Assembly (NCBI RefSeq): GCF_033344935.1
Contig: NZ_JAWPMM010000001.1
Span: 2,342,001 to 2,406,000 of the forward strand
Length of the DNA stretch: 64,000 bases
Direction of reading: 5' to 3'
DNA from: Reichenbachiella sp.
GTDB taxonomy: Bacteria; Bacteroidota; Bacteroidia; Cytophagales; Cyclobacteriaceae
In this document: in pieces, positions 45,649-53,074 of the stretch
Numbering within the stretch: position 1 is the first letter of the stretch
Layout: each line of letters starts with the position of its first letter
Made by a program: the position numbers and the translations under genes
Notes under the pieces: model-generated
What the model saw: the letters and a program-made list of their open reading frames with translations, nothing else
What the model was told of the DNA's origin: nothing
Database searches by the model: none

Positions 45649-46530
45649 TTACTTCACCTCATAACCCGCTACGGTATTGCCAAAGAACGTTGGAACTAGT
45701 AGCAAATTCTTTTCAGGTAAGTAGCAGATATCGGCCGCATTTAGACCTTCTGCTTTTGTGTCAAGAATCAAAGTTCTGTTTCCGAAATTATCAACAAAGT
45801 GAACTTCGCCATTCCAGTTGGATACAAAATAATGCTCTCCGAAAGCCACAATGCCGTCGCCGCCCGGTATTGAATCAGAGAGTACTTCCGTCATTTTAGT
45901 GTTAATGTCTATTCTTGAAAATTCATCGCCAAAGTACGAAGCTACCATGAGGTGGCTCCCTTGATGGAGTAAGCCATTTGGACCAACTAAAGTCGTATCA
46001 TTAAGCCATGTTCTTACATCTCCATTATTTAATACATGTATTGTATTGGTGCCCGTGTCAGAGATGTATATTTCTGCTTCTTTGGTAACACTGATGTCAT
46101 TCAAAAAAGCAGCACCTTCGATTGGATATCGTGCAATAATGACACCGCTTGGAATGTCGATCTCTATGATTTCGTCAATGTTGGTCACGAACAAACTGCT
46201 GTCTAAAATACCCATGCCTTTAGGTGCTGATATTTCTGTGACCCACTCTCTTTCTATGATCTCGCCCTCTGTAGAAATGATTGAGATATATCCATCGTTA
46301 TCTTTTGCGGTGGGGGGTACAGCGTTGATGTTCGAAACATAAAGTACCCCTCGGGATTCATCATAGATAATGGATTCGGGAGTCTGTAATGTGCTGTCTG
46401 TTTCCCATACTTTGGTTAATGTAGGGACGGTGATTTTTTCTGGAACAGAAACGCTCTCTTCTTTCTTTTTAGTCGGTTGACAGGCAGCAGCCATTAAAAC
46501 AATAGCAGCAAATAATATGTTGGTTCTCAT
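45649..46530 (-). CDS. Lipoprotein beta-propeller (SMP-30-like)
   Basis: A 293-residue lipoprotein. The N-terminus has a lipobox (VLMAAACQPT), followed by a six-bladed-propeller-like sequence. Blade motifs such as PESIIYDESRGVLYVSNINAVP, LNDISVTKEAEIYISDTGTNTIHVLNNG and GDGIVAFGEHYFVSNWNGEVHFVDNFG resemble the SMP-30/gluconolactonase/NHL class. The metal-site residues expected for a lactonase are not certain, so a ligand-binding or electron-transport accessory role is also possible. Confidence 0.8.
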   Translation of the reverse strand: MRTNILFAAIVLMAAACQPTKKKEESVSVPEKITVPTLTKVWETDSTLQTPESIIYDESRGVLYVSNINAVPPTAKDNDGYISIISTEGEIIEREWVTEISAPKGMGILDSSLFVTNIDEIIEIDIPSGVIIARYPIEGAAFLNDISVTKEAEIYISDTGTNTIHVLNNGDVRTWLNDTTLVGPNGLLHQGSHLMVASYFGDEFSRIDINTKMTEVLSDSIPGGDGIVAFGEHYFVSNWNGEVHFVDNFGNRTLILDTKAEGLNAADICYLPEKNLLLVPTFFGNTVAGYEVK

Positions 46531-46573
46531 AGTTTATAGTTTAGATGATTACTCTAAATTAATAAAATGATGG

Positions 46574-46604
46574 CATAAAAAAAGCGACCCTAAAGTCGCT
46601 TTAA
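46574..46604 (-). terminator. Terminator of the cyclophilin gene
   Basis: On the minus strand, AAAGCGAC...GTCGCTTT forms an 8-bp stem (6-nt loop) followed by a T-run, 20 nt past the cyclophilin stop. Confidence 0.75.
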
Positions 46605-46624
46605 ATTCTTGTTGGATGAATGGA

Positions 46625-47056
46625 TTAGTCGATTACAACAACTTTTTCCATTTTGTCTCCTTGATTGATCTCGTCGATCACGTCCAAGCCGTCTACCACT
46701 TTGCCAAAGCAAGTATGGTTTCTGTCCAAGTGTGCAGTGTTGGTTCTGCTGTGACAGATGAAGAACTGAGATCCGCCGGTATTTCTACCTGCATGAGCCA
46801 TAGACAATACTCCACGGTCGTGGAATTGATTGTCACCATCCAATTCACAGTCGATTTGATACCCTGGGCCACCAGCGCCTGTGCCGTCTGGGCAGCCTCC
46901 TTGAATCACAAAGTCAGGAATCACTCTGTGGAAAGTCAAACCATCGTAAAAACCTTTTTTAGCTAAGTCAGTAAAGTTCTTCACTGTATTTGGAGCATCA
47001 TTTTCGAAAAACTCCAACTTCATTACACCCTTTGAGGTGTGGATTTCTGCAGTCAT
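46625..47056 (-). CDS. Peptidyl-prolyl cis-trans isomerase (cyclophilin)
   Basis: A 143-residue cytosolic cyclophilin. Active-site strands are [31 protein letters not shown] and [45 protein letters not shown] is the typical C-terminus. It has no signal peptide. A TAGATTTG -7 element lies upstream at 47084-47091. Confidence 0.94.
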   Translation of the reverse strand: MTAEIHTSKGVMKLEFFENDAPNTVKNFTDLAKKGFYDGLTFHRVIPDFVIQGGCPDGTGAGGPGYQIDCELDGDNQFHDRGVLSMAHAGRNTGGSQFFICHSRTNTAHLDRNHTCFGKVVDGLDVIDEINQGDKMEKVVVID

Positions 47057-47156
47057 AATTTTTTTATTCTAATTTCAAAAAGGCAAATCTAAATGCTTAA
47101 TTTCGGAAATTGATTGAATCAGTCGATAGATTCAAAAAAGCATTAAACAACACCCC

Positions 47157-48161
47157 ATGAGCAAGAACCTTAAAATCGATATGCACACGCATATCCTGCC
47201 TGAAAAATTACCCGACTTTGCAAAGAAGTTTGGGTATGGAGATTTCATCCATTTGGTGCATAAGCGACCTCACTTTGCCGATATGATGAAAGGAGGAGAG
47301 TTCTTTCGCGAAATCAACGAAAACTGCTGGGATCCAAAAGTGCGTATTAACGAATACGAAAAATTCAACACCAACTATCAGGTAGTTTGTACCATACCAG
47401 TGATGTTTAGCTACTGGGCGAAGGCAGATGATTGTTTGGAGCTTTCGATGTTTTTGAATGATCACATCGCTCAGGTGGTCAACGATTATCCTAAGAATTA
47501 CATTGGACTGGGAACTGTGCCCATGCAATCCGCAGCGCATGCGGTAAAGGAGTTGCATCGAATCAAAGAACTGGGAATGCCAGGCATACAGATAGGTTCA
47601 AATATCAATAATAAGAATTTGAACGAACCAGAGTTTTATCCCATTTGGGAAGCTTGTGAGCAACTCGACTTGGCGGTGATGATACACCCTTGGGAAATGA
47701 TGGGTAGGGAGCATATGTCGAAGTATTGGCTGCCTTGGCTGGTAGGGATGCCGGCAGAGACTTCTAGAGCAGCTTGTTCACTGATCTTTGGCGGAGTAAT
47801 GGAAAAGTATCCAAAAGTAAGATTCAACTTCTCTCACGCAGGTGGGTCTTTGCTGGCCACCATTGGTAGGGTAGAGCATGGCTTCAATTGTCGCCCAGAC
47901 TTGGTGGCCATCCACAATCCAATCAACCCTAGGGAATATTTGGGTAAGTTCTGGGTGGACTGTATCACTCATGATTTACCATATCTCAAGTACATCATCG
48001 AGATGATTGGCTCTGAGAAAGTTACTTTAGGTACGGATTATCCATTTCCTTTGGGCGATTTAGAGATTGGTAGGTTTATCGAAGAAAGTGATTTACCTCA
48101 ATCTGATAAGGACAATATTATGTATCAGTCTACGCTTGATTGGTTGGCGTTGGATTTGTAA
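47157..48161 (+). CDS. ACMS decarboxylase (ACMSD)-like amidohydrolase
   Basis: A 334-residue TIM-barrel metal-dependent decarboxylase. The N-terminal DMHTHILPEKLPDFAKKFGYGDFI has the HxH pair (His10, His12). The middle WDPKVRINEYEKFNTNYQVVCTIPVMFSYWAKADDCLELSMFLNDHI and MIHPWEMMGREHMSKYWLPWLVGMPAETS, and the late LGTDYPFPLGDLEIGRFIEES, match 2-amino-3-carboxymuconate-6-semialdehyde decarboxylase. It diverts kynurenine-pathway flux toward 2-aminomuconate. The substrate is inferred from similarity. Confidence 0.88.
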   Translation: MSKNLKIDMHTHILPEKLPDFAKKFGYGDFIHLVHKRPHFADMMKGGEFFREINENCWDPKVRINEYEKFNTNYQVVCTIPVMFSYWAKADDCLELSMFLNDHIAQVVNDYPKNYIGLGTVPMQSAAHAVKELHRIKELGMPGIQIGSNINNKNLNEPEFYPIWEACEQLDLAVMIHPWEMMGREHMSKYWLPWLVGMPAETSRAACSLIFGGVMEKYPKVRFNFSHAGGSLLATIGRVEHGFNCRPDLVAIHNPINPREYLGKFWVDCITHDLPYLKYIIEMIGSEKVTLGTDYPFPLGDLEIGRFIEESDLPQSDKDNIMYQSTLDWLALDL

Positions 48162-48170
48162 GTAGGAACT

Positions 48171-48368
48171 ATGAAATTTGAAATAATAAGATATATTAAA
48201 GCCGTTTTAATTTGGGTTTTTGCTTGTTATGTATTGGGTGTTGTCGGGTTTTTACTTAGCGATAAAATTACATTGAATGAGGTTTTTAGTCAGAGATCTT
48301 TGGCTTATGCAATTGTCTGCTCGATCATTATGTCGTTGTTATATGGAGTCAGAATCGCGGATGAATAA
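48171..48368 (+). CDS. Small two-helix membrane protein
   Basis: A 65-residue protein with two hydrophobic segments (YIKAVLIWVFACYVLGVVGFLLS and SLAYAIVCSIIMSLLYGVRI). It starts 9 nt after the ACMSD stop, so it may share its transcript. Function unknown. Confidence 0.55.
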   Translation: MKFEIIRYIKAVLIWVFACYVLGVVGFLLSDKITLNEVFSQRSLAYAIVCSIIMSLLYGVRIADE

Positions 48369-48437
48369 CATTTTCTGTTCTTGTTGACTTCGTTCCGATA
48401 AGGTACAAAAGAGCATCAATCTGATCTCAATTCTAGC

Positions 48438-48508
48438 CCTCAGAGTTACTCGAAGAGAACTCTGAGGATGTGCATATACATCAGAGTCCCTTTCAGGTGA
48501 CTCTGATG
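48438..48508. repeat. Two adjacent perfect stem-loops
   Basis: CCTCAGAGTT/AACTCTGAGG (48438-48467) and CATCAGAGTC/GACTCTGATG (48479-48508) each have perfect 10-bp arms around 10-nt loops. They share the TCAGAGT core and are 11 nt apart. No T-run follows either stem. Confidence 0.75.
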
Positions 48509-48544
48509 GGGTTAGTGATTAAACCTTATAGGTTTGGTGAATCT

Positions 48545-49387
48545 TTACTCATGAATTGTCAAAAGCGGAATTTTGATCTGCATGACTACTTTCTTTGTGG
48601 TACTGCCATGAACTAATTTATCCCAAAAACCATGTTGTCTGGGGTACATAGCGAGCAAGTCTAACTTTTTTCTCTCCGCAAATTCCATGATGCCCTCTAT
48701 TGGTTCTTCATGATAGATAGTGGCAAAAGTATGTTTGATGTCCTTAAGGGAACCTTCTAGAAACATACGCTCACGGGCAGCTTCGCTGATTGATTCTTCA
48801 TCATTTTCTTCGGAGATGTGGAAGATATTGATTTCAGAATCATACATTTTGGCCAATAGAGACAAGATGCCCAAGCGATTCATGTTTTCAATTTCATGAA
48901 GGTCCGCGGCAAAGCCGATATGTTTCAAGTCAAAACTTTCCACATTTTCAGGAACCACTAATACTGGTACGTCTGCAGATTTGATGACCTGAGCACTCAT
49001 GCTTCCGAATAGGTTTTCTACTACATCATGTTCACCCTTGGTTCCCATCACAATGAGATCTATATCATCTTGTTCGGTGCATTGATAGATCGCATCGGCA
49101 GCAGGGGCCATAAATACCTTGGTGGAGTAACTTACGTCCTTCAATTGTGGGATTAAGCTTGGTAAGGATTTGAATTCGTCTTTTACTTTCCGTTCTTCTT
49201 CCTTGAACATTGGTTGATTGACCAAATCTACGGCCATTACATCCATGGGGGCATAGGCTGGTACATGAAAGGCATTGACGATCTCAATTTTCGCCCCTTG
49301 CTTGGTGGCGATTTCAGTAGCGATTTTCAGCGCGTTGATAGAGCACCTAGAAAAATCTATGGGAACTAATATTTTGGAAATACGCAT
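48545..49387 (-). CDS. Tandem universal stress protein (UspA)
   Basis: A 280-residue double Usp protein. Domain 1 begins KILVPIDFSRCSINALKIATEIATKQG and carries VMGTKGEHDVVENLFGSMSAQVIKSADVPVLVVP. Domain 2 ends in a shorter MYPRQHGFWDKLVHGSTTKKVVMQIKIPLLTI, with a partly degenerate ATP motif. It is paralogous to the protein at 13229-14068. A TAAGTTTG -7 box lies upstream (49410-49417, minus strand). Confidence 0.9.
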   Translation of the reverse strand: MRISKILVPIDFSRCSINALKIATEIATKQGAKIEIVNAFHVPAYAPMDVMAVDLVNQPMFKEEERKVKDEFKSLPSLIPQLKDVSYSTKVFMAPAADAIYQCTEQDDIDLIVMGTKGEHDVVENLFGSMSAQVIKSADVPVLVVPENVESFDLKHIGFAADLHEIENMNRLGILSLLAKMYDSEINIFHISEENDEESISEAARERMFLEGSLKDIKHTFATIYHEEPIEGIMEFAERKKLDLLAMYPRQHGFWDKLVHGSTTKKVVMQIKIPLLTIHE

Positions 49388-49490
49388 GGCTCTTAGTGTT
49401 TGATTTACTCAAACTTAGCATACGAAAACGGTTATTATATTGAGCTATGTCTTGGGAAAATCTGATTTTCCTCATGTCCTTCTGGATGAT

Positions 49491-50000
49491 TTAGTAGGGT
49501 TTCTCGCCAACAAAATTTCCTGGAGGATCATATTGACATACCCAAATATCCCGGCCATCGCAGGTGGCCACTCCACATCCAACTTTTGTAGTGTTTTCCC
49601 AAACGATTTGGGTATAATGCCCACAGTCTTTGTCAGCTGAGCAAGTGTTGGATTCGTAGTCGTAGTCGGCGATTTCTGATCCCCAGCTGGTGACCACATC
49701 TGTGGGAGAGAAGGCTCCTTCCGTTCCTGCCCAAATATTTTCACCAAAGTCATCGCCAGAATGTTTGAATTCGCAATCGGCAGCCAATTCTGTTGCCCAA
49801 GCTTGAGCGGAAGTAGCTACTTCTTCAGACCAGACGAGATTGGCAATTCCCACATCATTTCGATATTCGTTGTGTGCATCTAAAATTTCTTGAATCATGG
49901 CATCTTCAAAGGTAGGAAAGGTGTCACTGCCTTCGTTATCATCAGAGCCACAGCGAAACAATAAAAAAGGCAGTATAAATAGGAGAGCTATTTTTCTCAT
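49491..50000 (-). CDS. CAP/SCP-domain lipoprotein
   Basis: About 169 residues from the ATG at 50000 (MRKIALLFILPFLLFRCGS, lipobox LFRC). The mature part is a CAP domain: AHNEYRNDVGIANLVWSEEVATSAQAWATELAADCEFKHSGDDFGENIWAGTEG, then DCGHYTQIVWENTTKVGCGVATCDGRDIWVCQYDPPGNF. The GHYTQIVW and CQYDPPGN signatures and six cysteines for disulfides are present. Bacterial CAP proteins are secreted; function is unclear. Confidence 0.9.
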   Translation of the reverse strand: MRKIALLFILPFLLFRCGSDDNEGSDTFPTFEDAMIQEILDAHNEYRNDVGIANLVWSEEVATSAQAWATELAADCEFKHSGDDFGENIWAGTEGAFSPTDVVTSWGSEIADYDYESNTCSADKDCGHYTQIVWENTTKVGCGVATCDGRDIWVCQYDPPGNFVGEKPY

Positions 50001-50112
50001 TGTAGTGAATTTGATGTTTAGAAATTTAAACAATATCAATCAGTCTATCCATTAGAGTCTTGGGAATAATTGTGATATAGGAAATGATCCATTTTTTCGC
50101 GTTCTTTACTAC

Positions 50113-50709
50113 ATGCTTTCTTCAACTCTTACTCAAAAATTTACTCATCTTTTCAAAATTTTGGATTTTGATCATGATGGACTGCTTATGCAGAGCGATT
50201 TTCAAAACCTGGGCGACAATGTAGCCATATTCAGGTGTTTGATGCCTCCTTCGGAAGTCGAGGATTTTATAACACAACGAGGTCAAGGATTTTGGCAACA
50301 ACTCACAGATTTTTTAGCTAATCAAGAACCCAGTAGGTGCAACTTGACCAATTGGCTAAAATATCTCGAAGCGGTAGCAGTAGATCAATTATATGGGCCA
50401 TTCGAAGCAGTAGCTAAGCAAATGGCAGAAGATATATTTTTCATCTACGATAAGGACCACAATAACTTTCTTTCTAAGCAAGAGTATATGTGTTTCTTCG
50501 TTTCGTTACGAGTCGAAATCAAGTTCATTGATATTTGTTTTAAAAAATTGGATATTAATGGTGATATGCAATTGAGCAAGGAGGAGCTTTCATCAGCCTT
50601 GGTTGACTTTTTTACTAGTGATGATACCAAGAGACCCGGTAATTTACTTTTTGGAAATCCGGAGAGCTATCAATTCGACACCAGACGAACTGTGTATACC
50701 GAGGTTTAA
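50113..50709 (+). CDS. EF-hand calcium-binding protein
   Basis: A 198-residue protein with no signal peptide. Three EF-hand loops are visible: DFDHDGLLMQSD (18-29), DKDHNNFLSKQE (about 114-125) and DINGDMQLSKEE (about 148-159), with Asp/Asn at the coordinating positions. A fourth is not clear. The arrangement resembles the sarcoplasmic-type calcium-binding proteins found sporadically in bacteria (CalD/CasA-like). A buffering or sensor role is inference. Confidence 0.8.
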   Translation: MLSSTLTQKFTHLFKILDFDHDGLLMQSDFQNLGDNVAIFRCLMPPSEVEDFITQRGQGFWQQLTDFLANQEPSRCNLTNWLKYLEAVAVDQLYGPFEAVAKQMAEDIFFIYDKDHNNFLSKQEYMCFFVSLRVEIKFIDICFKKLDINGDMQLSKEELSSALVDFFTSDDTKRPGNLLFGNPESYQFDTRRTVYTEV

Positions 50710-50741
50710 ATACTAAACCTTACCAATAGATTTTAAGGCAT

Positions 50742-50770
50742 AAAAAAACCACAACTTTCGTCGTGGTTTT
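50742..50770 (-). terminator. Terminator of tRNA-Lys unit 1
   Basis: AAAACCAC...GTGGTTTT stem on the minus strand with a T-run beyond. It is also suitable for the converging EF-hand gene. Confidence 0.65.
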
Positions 50771-50774
50771 AGTG

Positions 50775-50791
50775 TGATTCGTCTGGGGCTC
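50775..50791 (-). pseudogene. tRNA-Lys 3'-end remnant (unit 1)
   Basis: TGATTCGTCTGGGGCTC matches the 3' acceptor/T-stem part of the intact tRNA-Lys genes and then breaks into an unrelated palindrome. Only the 3' end of a tRNA remains. Confidence 0.7.
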
Positions 50792-50818
50792 CCCGATACT
50801 CGCTGTTGCTTGATCGGG
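50792..50818. repeat. Palindromic insert in tRNA-Lys unit 1
   Basis: CCCGAT and ATCGGG arms around an ACTCGCTGTTGCTTG centre start exactly where the tRNA-Lys sequence stops. Confidence 0.45.
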
Positions 50819-50845
50819 ACAGGCTTCTCGTCCATTCTATAATGT

Positions 50846-50871
50846 AAAAAGGCCATACTTTCGTATGACCT
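50846..50871 (-). terminator. Terminator of degenerate tRNA-Lys unit 2
   Basis: AGGTCATAC-GAAA-GTATGGCCT hairpin with a T-run on the minus strand. It is identical to the terminator of intact unit 4, within a shared 43-nt block (50844-50886 and 51079-51121). Confidence 0.75.
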
Positions 50872-50877
50872 TTGATG

Positions 50878-50975
50878 TGATTCGTCCCGAGCGGAGCATG
50901 GGGCTCGAATGGCATCGGCCAACCGGCATGACCTACACATAAAAGGGTATGATCTACAAACTGAACTAACGAATC
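50878..50975 (-). pseudogene. Degenerate tRNA-Lys (unit 2)
   Basis: The 7-bp acceptor ends (GATTCGT and ACGAATC), the GGGGCTCGAA T-arm block and the anticodon-loop CTTTTA are retained. A 12-nt insertion (CCGAGCGGAGCA) lies in the T-side, the D-arm is mutated, and a GGCATCGGCCAACCGGCATG palindromic block replaces the variable region. It totals about 98 nt instead of 73. It is probably non-functional. Confidence 0.7.
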
Positions 50976-50984
50976 GAGCAATGA

Positions 50985-51016
50985 AAAATCCGGAGGGTTT
51001 CGGGATTGTGATTCGT
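50985..51016 (-). pseudogene. tRNA-Lys remnant with terminator (unit 3)
   Basis: The GATTCGT acceptor strand (51010-51016) survives beside an AATCC...GGATT hairpin with a T-run (50987-51007, minus strand). The rest of the tRNA is replaced by unrelated sequence up to about 51075. Confidence 0.5.
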
Positions 51017-51080
51017 TTTAGCTATCTGTCACTCGCTATCGTTCATTCCACACAGGCATCTGTCCCAGAGACTATAAAGT

Positions 51081-51106
51081 AAAAAGGCCATACTTTCGTA
51101 TGACCT
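51081..51106 (-). terminator. Terminator of tRNA-Lys unit 4
   Basis: The same AGGTCATAC/GTATGGCCT hairpin and T-run as in unit 2, directly after the intact tRNA. Confidence 0.8.
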
Positions 51107-51112
51107 TTGATG

Positions 51113-51185
51113 TGATTCGTCTGGGGCTCGAACCCAGGACCCACGCCTTAAAAGGGCGTTGCTCTACCAGCTGAGCTAACGAATC
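51113..51185 (-). tRNA. tRNA-Lys (anticodon UUU)
   Basis: A 73-nt cloverleaf with acceptor GATTCGT/ACGAATC plus A73, D-stem GCTC/GAGC and anticodon stem ACGCC/GGCGT. The loop is CTTTTAA (anticodon TTT) and the T-arm CTGGG-TTCGAGC-CCCAG. CCA is not encoded. It reads AAA and AAG. Confidence 0.96.
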
Positions 51186-51203
51186 GAGTTAGACTATGGG
51201 CAA

Positions 51204-51226
51204 TAAAAAACTCGGCTGTTACCGAG
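51204..51226 (-). terminator. Terminator of tRNA-Lys unit 5
   Basis: CTCGG-TAACAG-CCGAG stem on the minus strand followed by six T. It lies just after the second intact tRNA. Confidence 0.75.
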
Positions 51227-51241
51227 GTCTTTATTTGAAAG

Positions 51242-51314
51242 TGATTCGTCTGGGGCTCGAACCCAGGACCCACGCCTTAAAAGGGCGTTGCTCTACCAAC
51301 TGAGCTAACGAATC
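51242..51314 (-). tRNA. tRNA-Lys (anticodon UUU), second copy
   Basis: Identical to the copy at 51113-51185 except for one D-loop base, with the same CTTTTAA anticodon loop and 73-nt cloverleaf. It has its own downstream terminator. Confidence 0.96.
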
Positions 51315-51389
51315 ATACTTTTTTCGCAGTGGAAAGTTTCATTTTTCTAATGCCTTCCCTTATTTTGCGGTTGCAAATGTAGGCACGAG

Positions 51390-52136
51390 ATGAGTAAAAA
51401 ACAAAACAATATCTTCAAATTTATTTCAATACTTTTCATTGGTATGATGGCTACTTCTTTTTCCTCATTTGGAGGTGAAGATAAAGGACTATTAGCCCAA
51501 GCTGATTCACTATTCAAGCTTCAAAAATATACCGAGTCATTCGAAATATATGAGCAGGTATTGGAGGGAAGTAACGAGGCTTCACCACAGATGCTCATGA
51601 AGATGGCTTATATCAAAGAAGGTTTGGGAGATTATAACCAGGCGTTGTATTTTTTGAATAAATACTACCAACAAACATCAGATAAGAAGGCACAGAATAA
51701 AATGGAAGAATTAGCCACTGATCATGAGGTTAATGGCTTTGCCTTATCTGATACCACGCTTTTCAAGGGGTTGGTACATAAATATTATGCAGAATTCAAT
51801 CTACTCATCTTTGGTGTTGCACTTTTCCTGATAGGTATAGTCCTTTATAGAAAGTTCAAATCAGGTTCTAATGCTACGCCATACGCTGTTTCTGCCGTTG
51901 TGGTGCTCTTGCTTTTCTTTTGGTTAACCAACTTTGAGTTGAGTGAACCTAAAGGCATTATCATCGAGGATCATGCCTATCTGATGACTGGCCCATCTGG
52001 GGGAGCCGATCTAATTGAAGTGGTGAAAAAAGGGCACCGCCTCAATATTTTGGATGAAGCAGGTGTTTGGATTAAAGTGGAATGGAATGGAAGAGAAGCT
52101 TACATCCGGTCAAAGATGATCAAACGTATCAGTTAG
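51390..52136 (+). CDS. TPR and SH3-domain membrane protein (BatE-like)
   Basis: A 248-residue envelope protein. The signal peptide (FKFISILFIGMMATSFSSFGG) is followed by TPR-like helices (ADSLFKLQKYTESFEIYEQVLE; MLMKMAYIKEGLGDYNQALYFLNKYYQQTS). Two membrane helices (about 135-155 and 165-182) precede a bacterial SH3 domain (DHAYLMTGPSGGADLIEVVKKGHRLNILDEAGVWIKVEWNGREAYIRSKMIKRI). The design is like BatE of the Bat aerotolerance system, but no batABCD neighbours are present. Confidence 0.8.
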   Translation: MSKKQNNIFKFISILFIGMMATSFSSFGGEDKGLLAQADSLFKLQKYTESFEIYEQVLEGSNEASPQMLMKMAYIKEGLGDYNQALYFLNKYYQQTSDKKAQNKMEELATDHEVNGFALSDTTLFKGLVHKYYAEFNLLIFGVALFLIGIVLYRKFKSGSNATPYAVSAVVVLLLFFWLTNFELSEPKGIIIEDHAYLMTGPSGGADLIEVVKKGHRLNILDEAGVWIKVEWNGREAYIRSKMIKRIS

Positions 52137-52950
52137 CCTTATCTTTGAGCGGAGAATCTGGTTCTTTGGCCAACACATTATATACAATCTTGTCCATCAA
52201 TCTCGGAACAAAGTGATTGAGAAAATTCAACCACCAACCTAGAGGTGTAAGTATAAAATTGCGTGTTTTTCTTTGGTGTCCTTTGTAAATACGCAGGGCT
52301 ACTTCTTCTGCAGTCATCATTTTACTTTCATCCTTAGGAGATTCGCCTTGTATCTTTCCGTCGGCGGTAAGGGCAGTATTTCGGATATTTGTGCCTGTAT
52401 AACCGGGGCTTGCTACTAATACATGAACACCGCGATAAAGCAATTCCGTTCTTAGTGCTTCAAAGAAACCCTCCATGGCAAACTTAGAAGAAGAATAGGC
52501 TGTTCGCGCTGGAGTCCCTCGGTGTCCATTAATAGATGAAATTCCGATAATGGTTCCTTTCGATTCCAATAAATGAGGCAAAGCGTACTTCACGTAGTTG
52601 ACTGTTCCCATGAAATTGATATCCATGACTTCTCGGAAGACTTTTAGGTCCAGGTCTTCAAACATAGCTCTCATAGAGATGCCAGCATTGCAAATCAATA
52701 CATCCAATGAGCCAAAGGTTTTAATCGTTTGCTCTATGACATCTTTAGCCCCTTCTTCGCTGGCCGCATCAGCCTGTATTCCTAAAGCTTGATGACCTGA
52801 AGATTGAAAAGATTCAATGACTTGGTCTAACTTTTCTTGGTTGCGACCGGTTAATACAAGATTATATCCTTTGGAAGCATACAGTTCTGCACAGGCTTTG
52901 CCTATTCCTGAAGTTCCTCCGGTAATGACAACTGTTTGAGTTTTGGGCAT
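52129..52950 (-). CDS. Short-chain dehydrogenase/reductase
   Basis: A 273-residue SDR. TGGTSGIG (about 11-18) is the NAD(P) loop, the NAG motif sits in VLICNAGISMRAMFE, and the catalytic YxxxK is in YSSSKFAMEGFFEALRTELL with Ser upstream in GISSINGHRG. The C-terminal amphipathic region (LTPLGWWLNFLNHFVPRLMDKIVYNVL) suggests membrane association, as in 11-beta-HSD-like or lipid-metabolising SDRs. It is convergent with the TPR gene, with an 8-nt overlap. Confidence 0.9.
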   Translation of the reverse strand: MPKTQTVVITGGTSGIGKACAELYASKGYNLVLTGRNQEKLDQVIESFQSSGHQALGIQADAASEEGAKDVIEQTIKTFGSLDVLICNAGISMRAMFEDLDLKVFREVMDINFMGTVNYVKYALPHLLESKGTIIGISSINGHRGTPARTAYSSSKFAMEGFFEALRTELLYRGVHVLVASPGYTGTNIRNTALTADGKIQGESPKDESKMMTAEEVALRIYKGHQRKTRNFILTPLGWWLNFLNHFVPRLMDKIVYNVLAKEPDSPLKDKAN

Positions 52951-53074
52951 TGGTAATTCTAATTCAGCTCGAATTTAATAAGTCTTGAGGTAATACTCGT
53001 TTTTGAGATAAATAGTTTCCAGCTTTGGATTCTTTATTAATTTGGCTTTGAATTCGTGATCGGATAGCTTTTTC

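Noticed and set aside
46616-46966. Plus-strand frame opposite the cyclophilin gene
   Set aside because: A shadow of a clearly conserved gene.
50713-50981. Minus-strand frames in the tRNA array
   Set aside because: They cross tRNA remnants and terminators and show no protein-like composition.
50742-51314. CRISPR-like array reading of the regularly repeated tRNA units
   Set aside because: The repeats are tRNA-Lys genes and terminators with unequal spacing; no CRISPR array or cas gene was seen anywhere.
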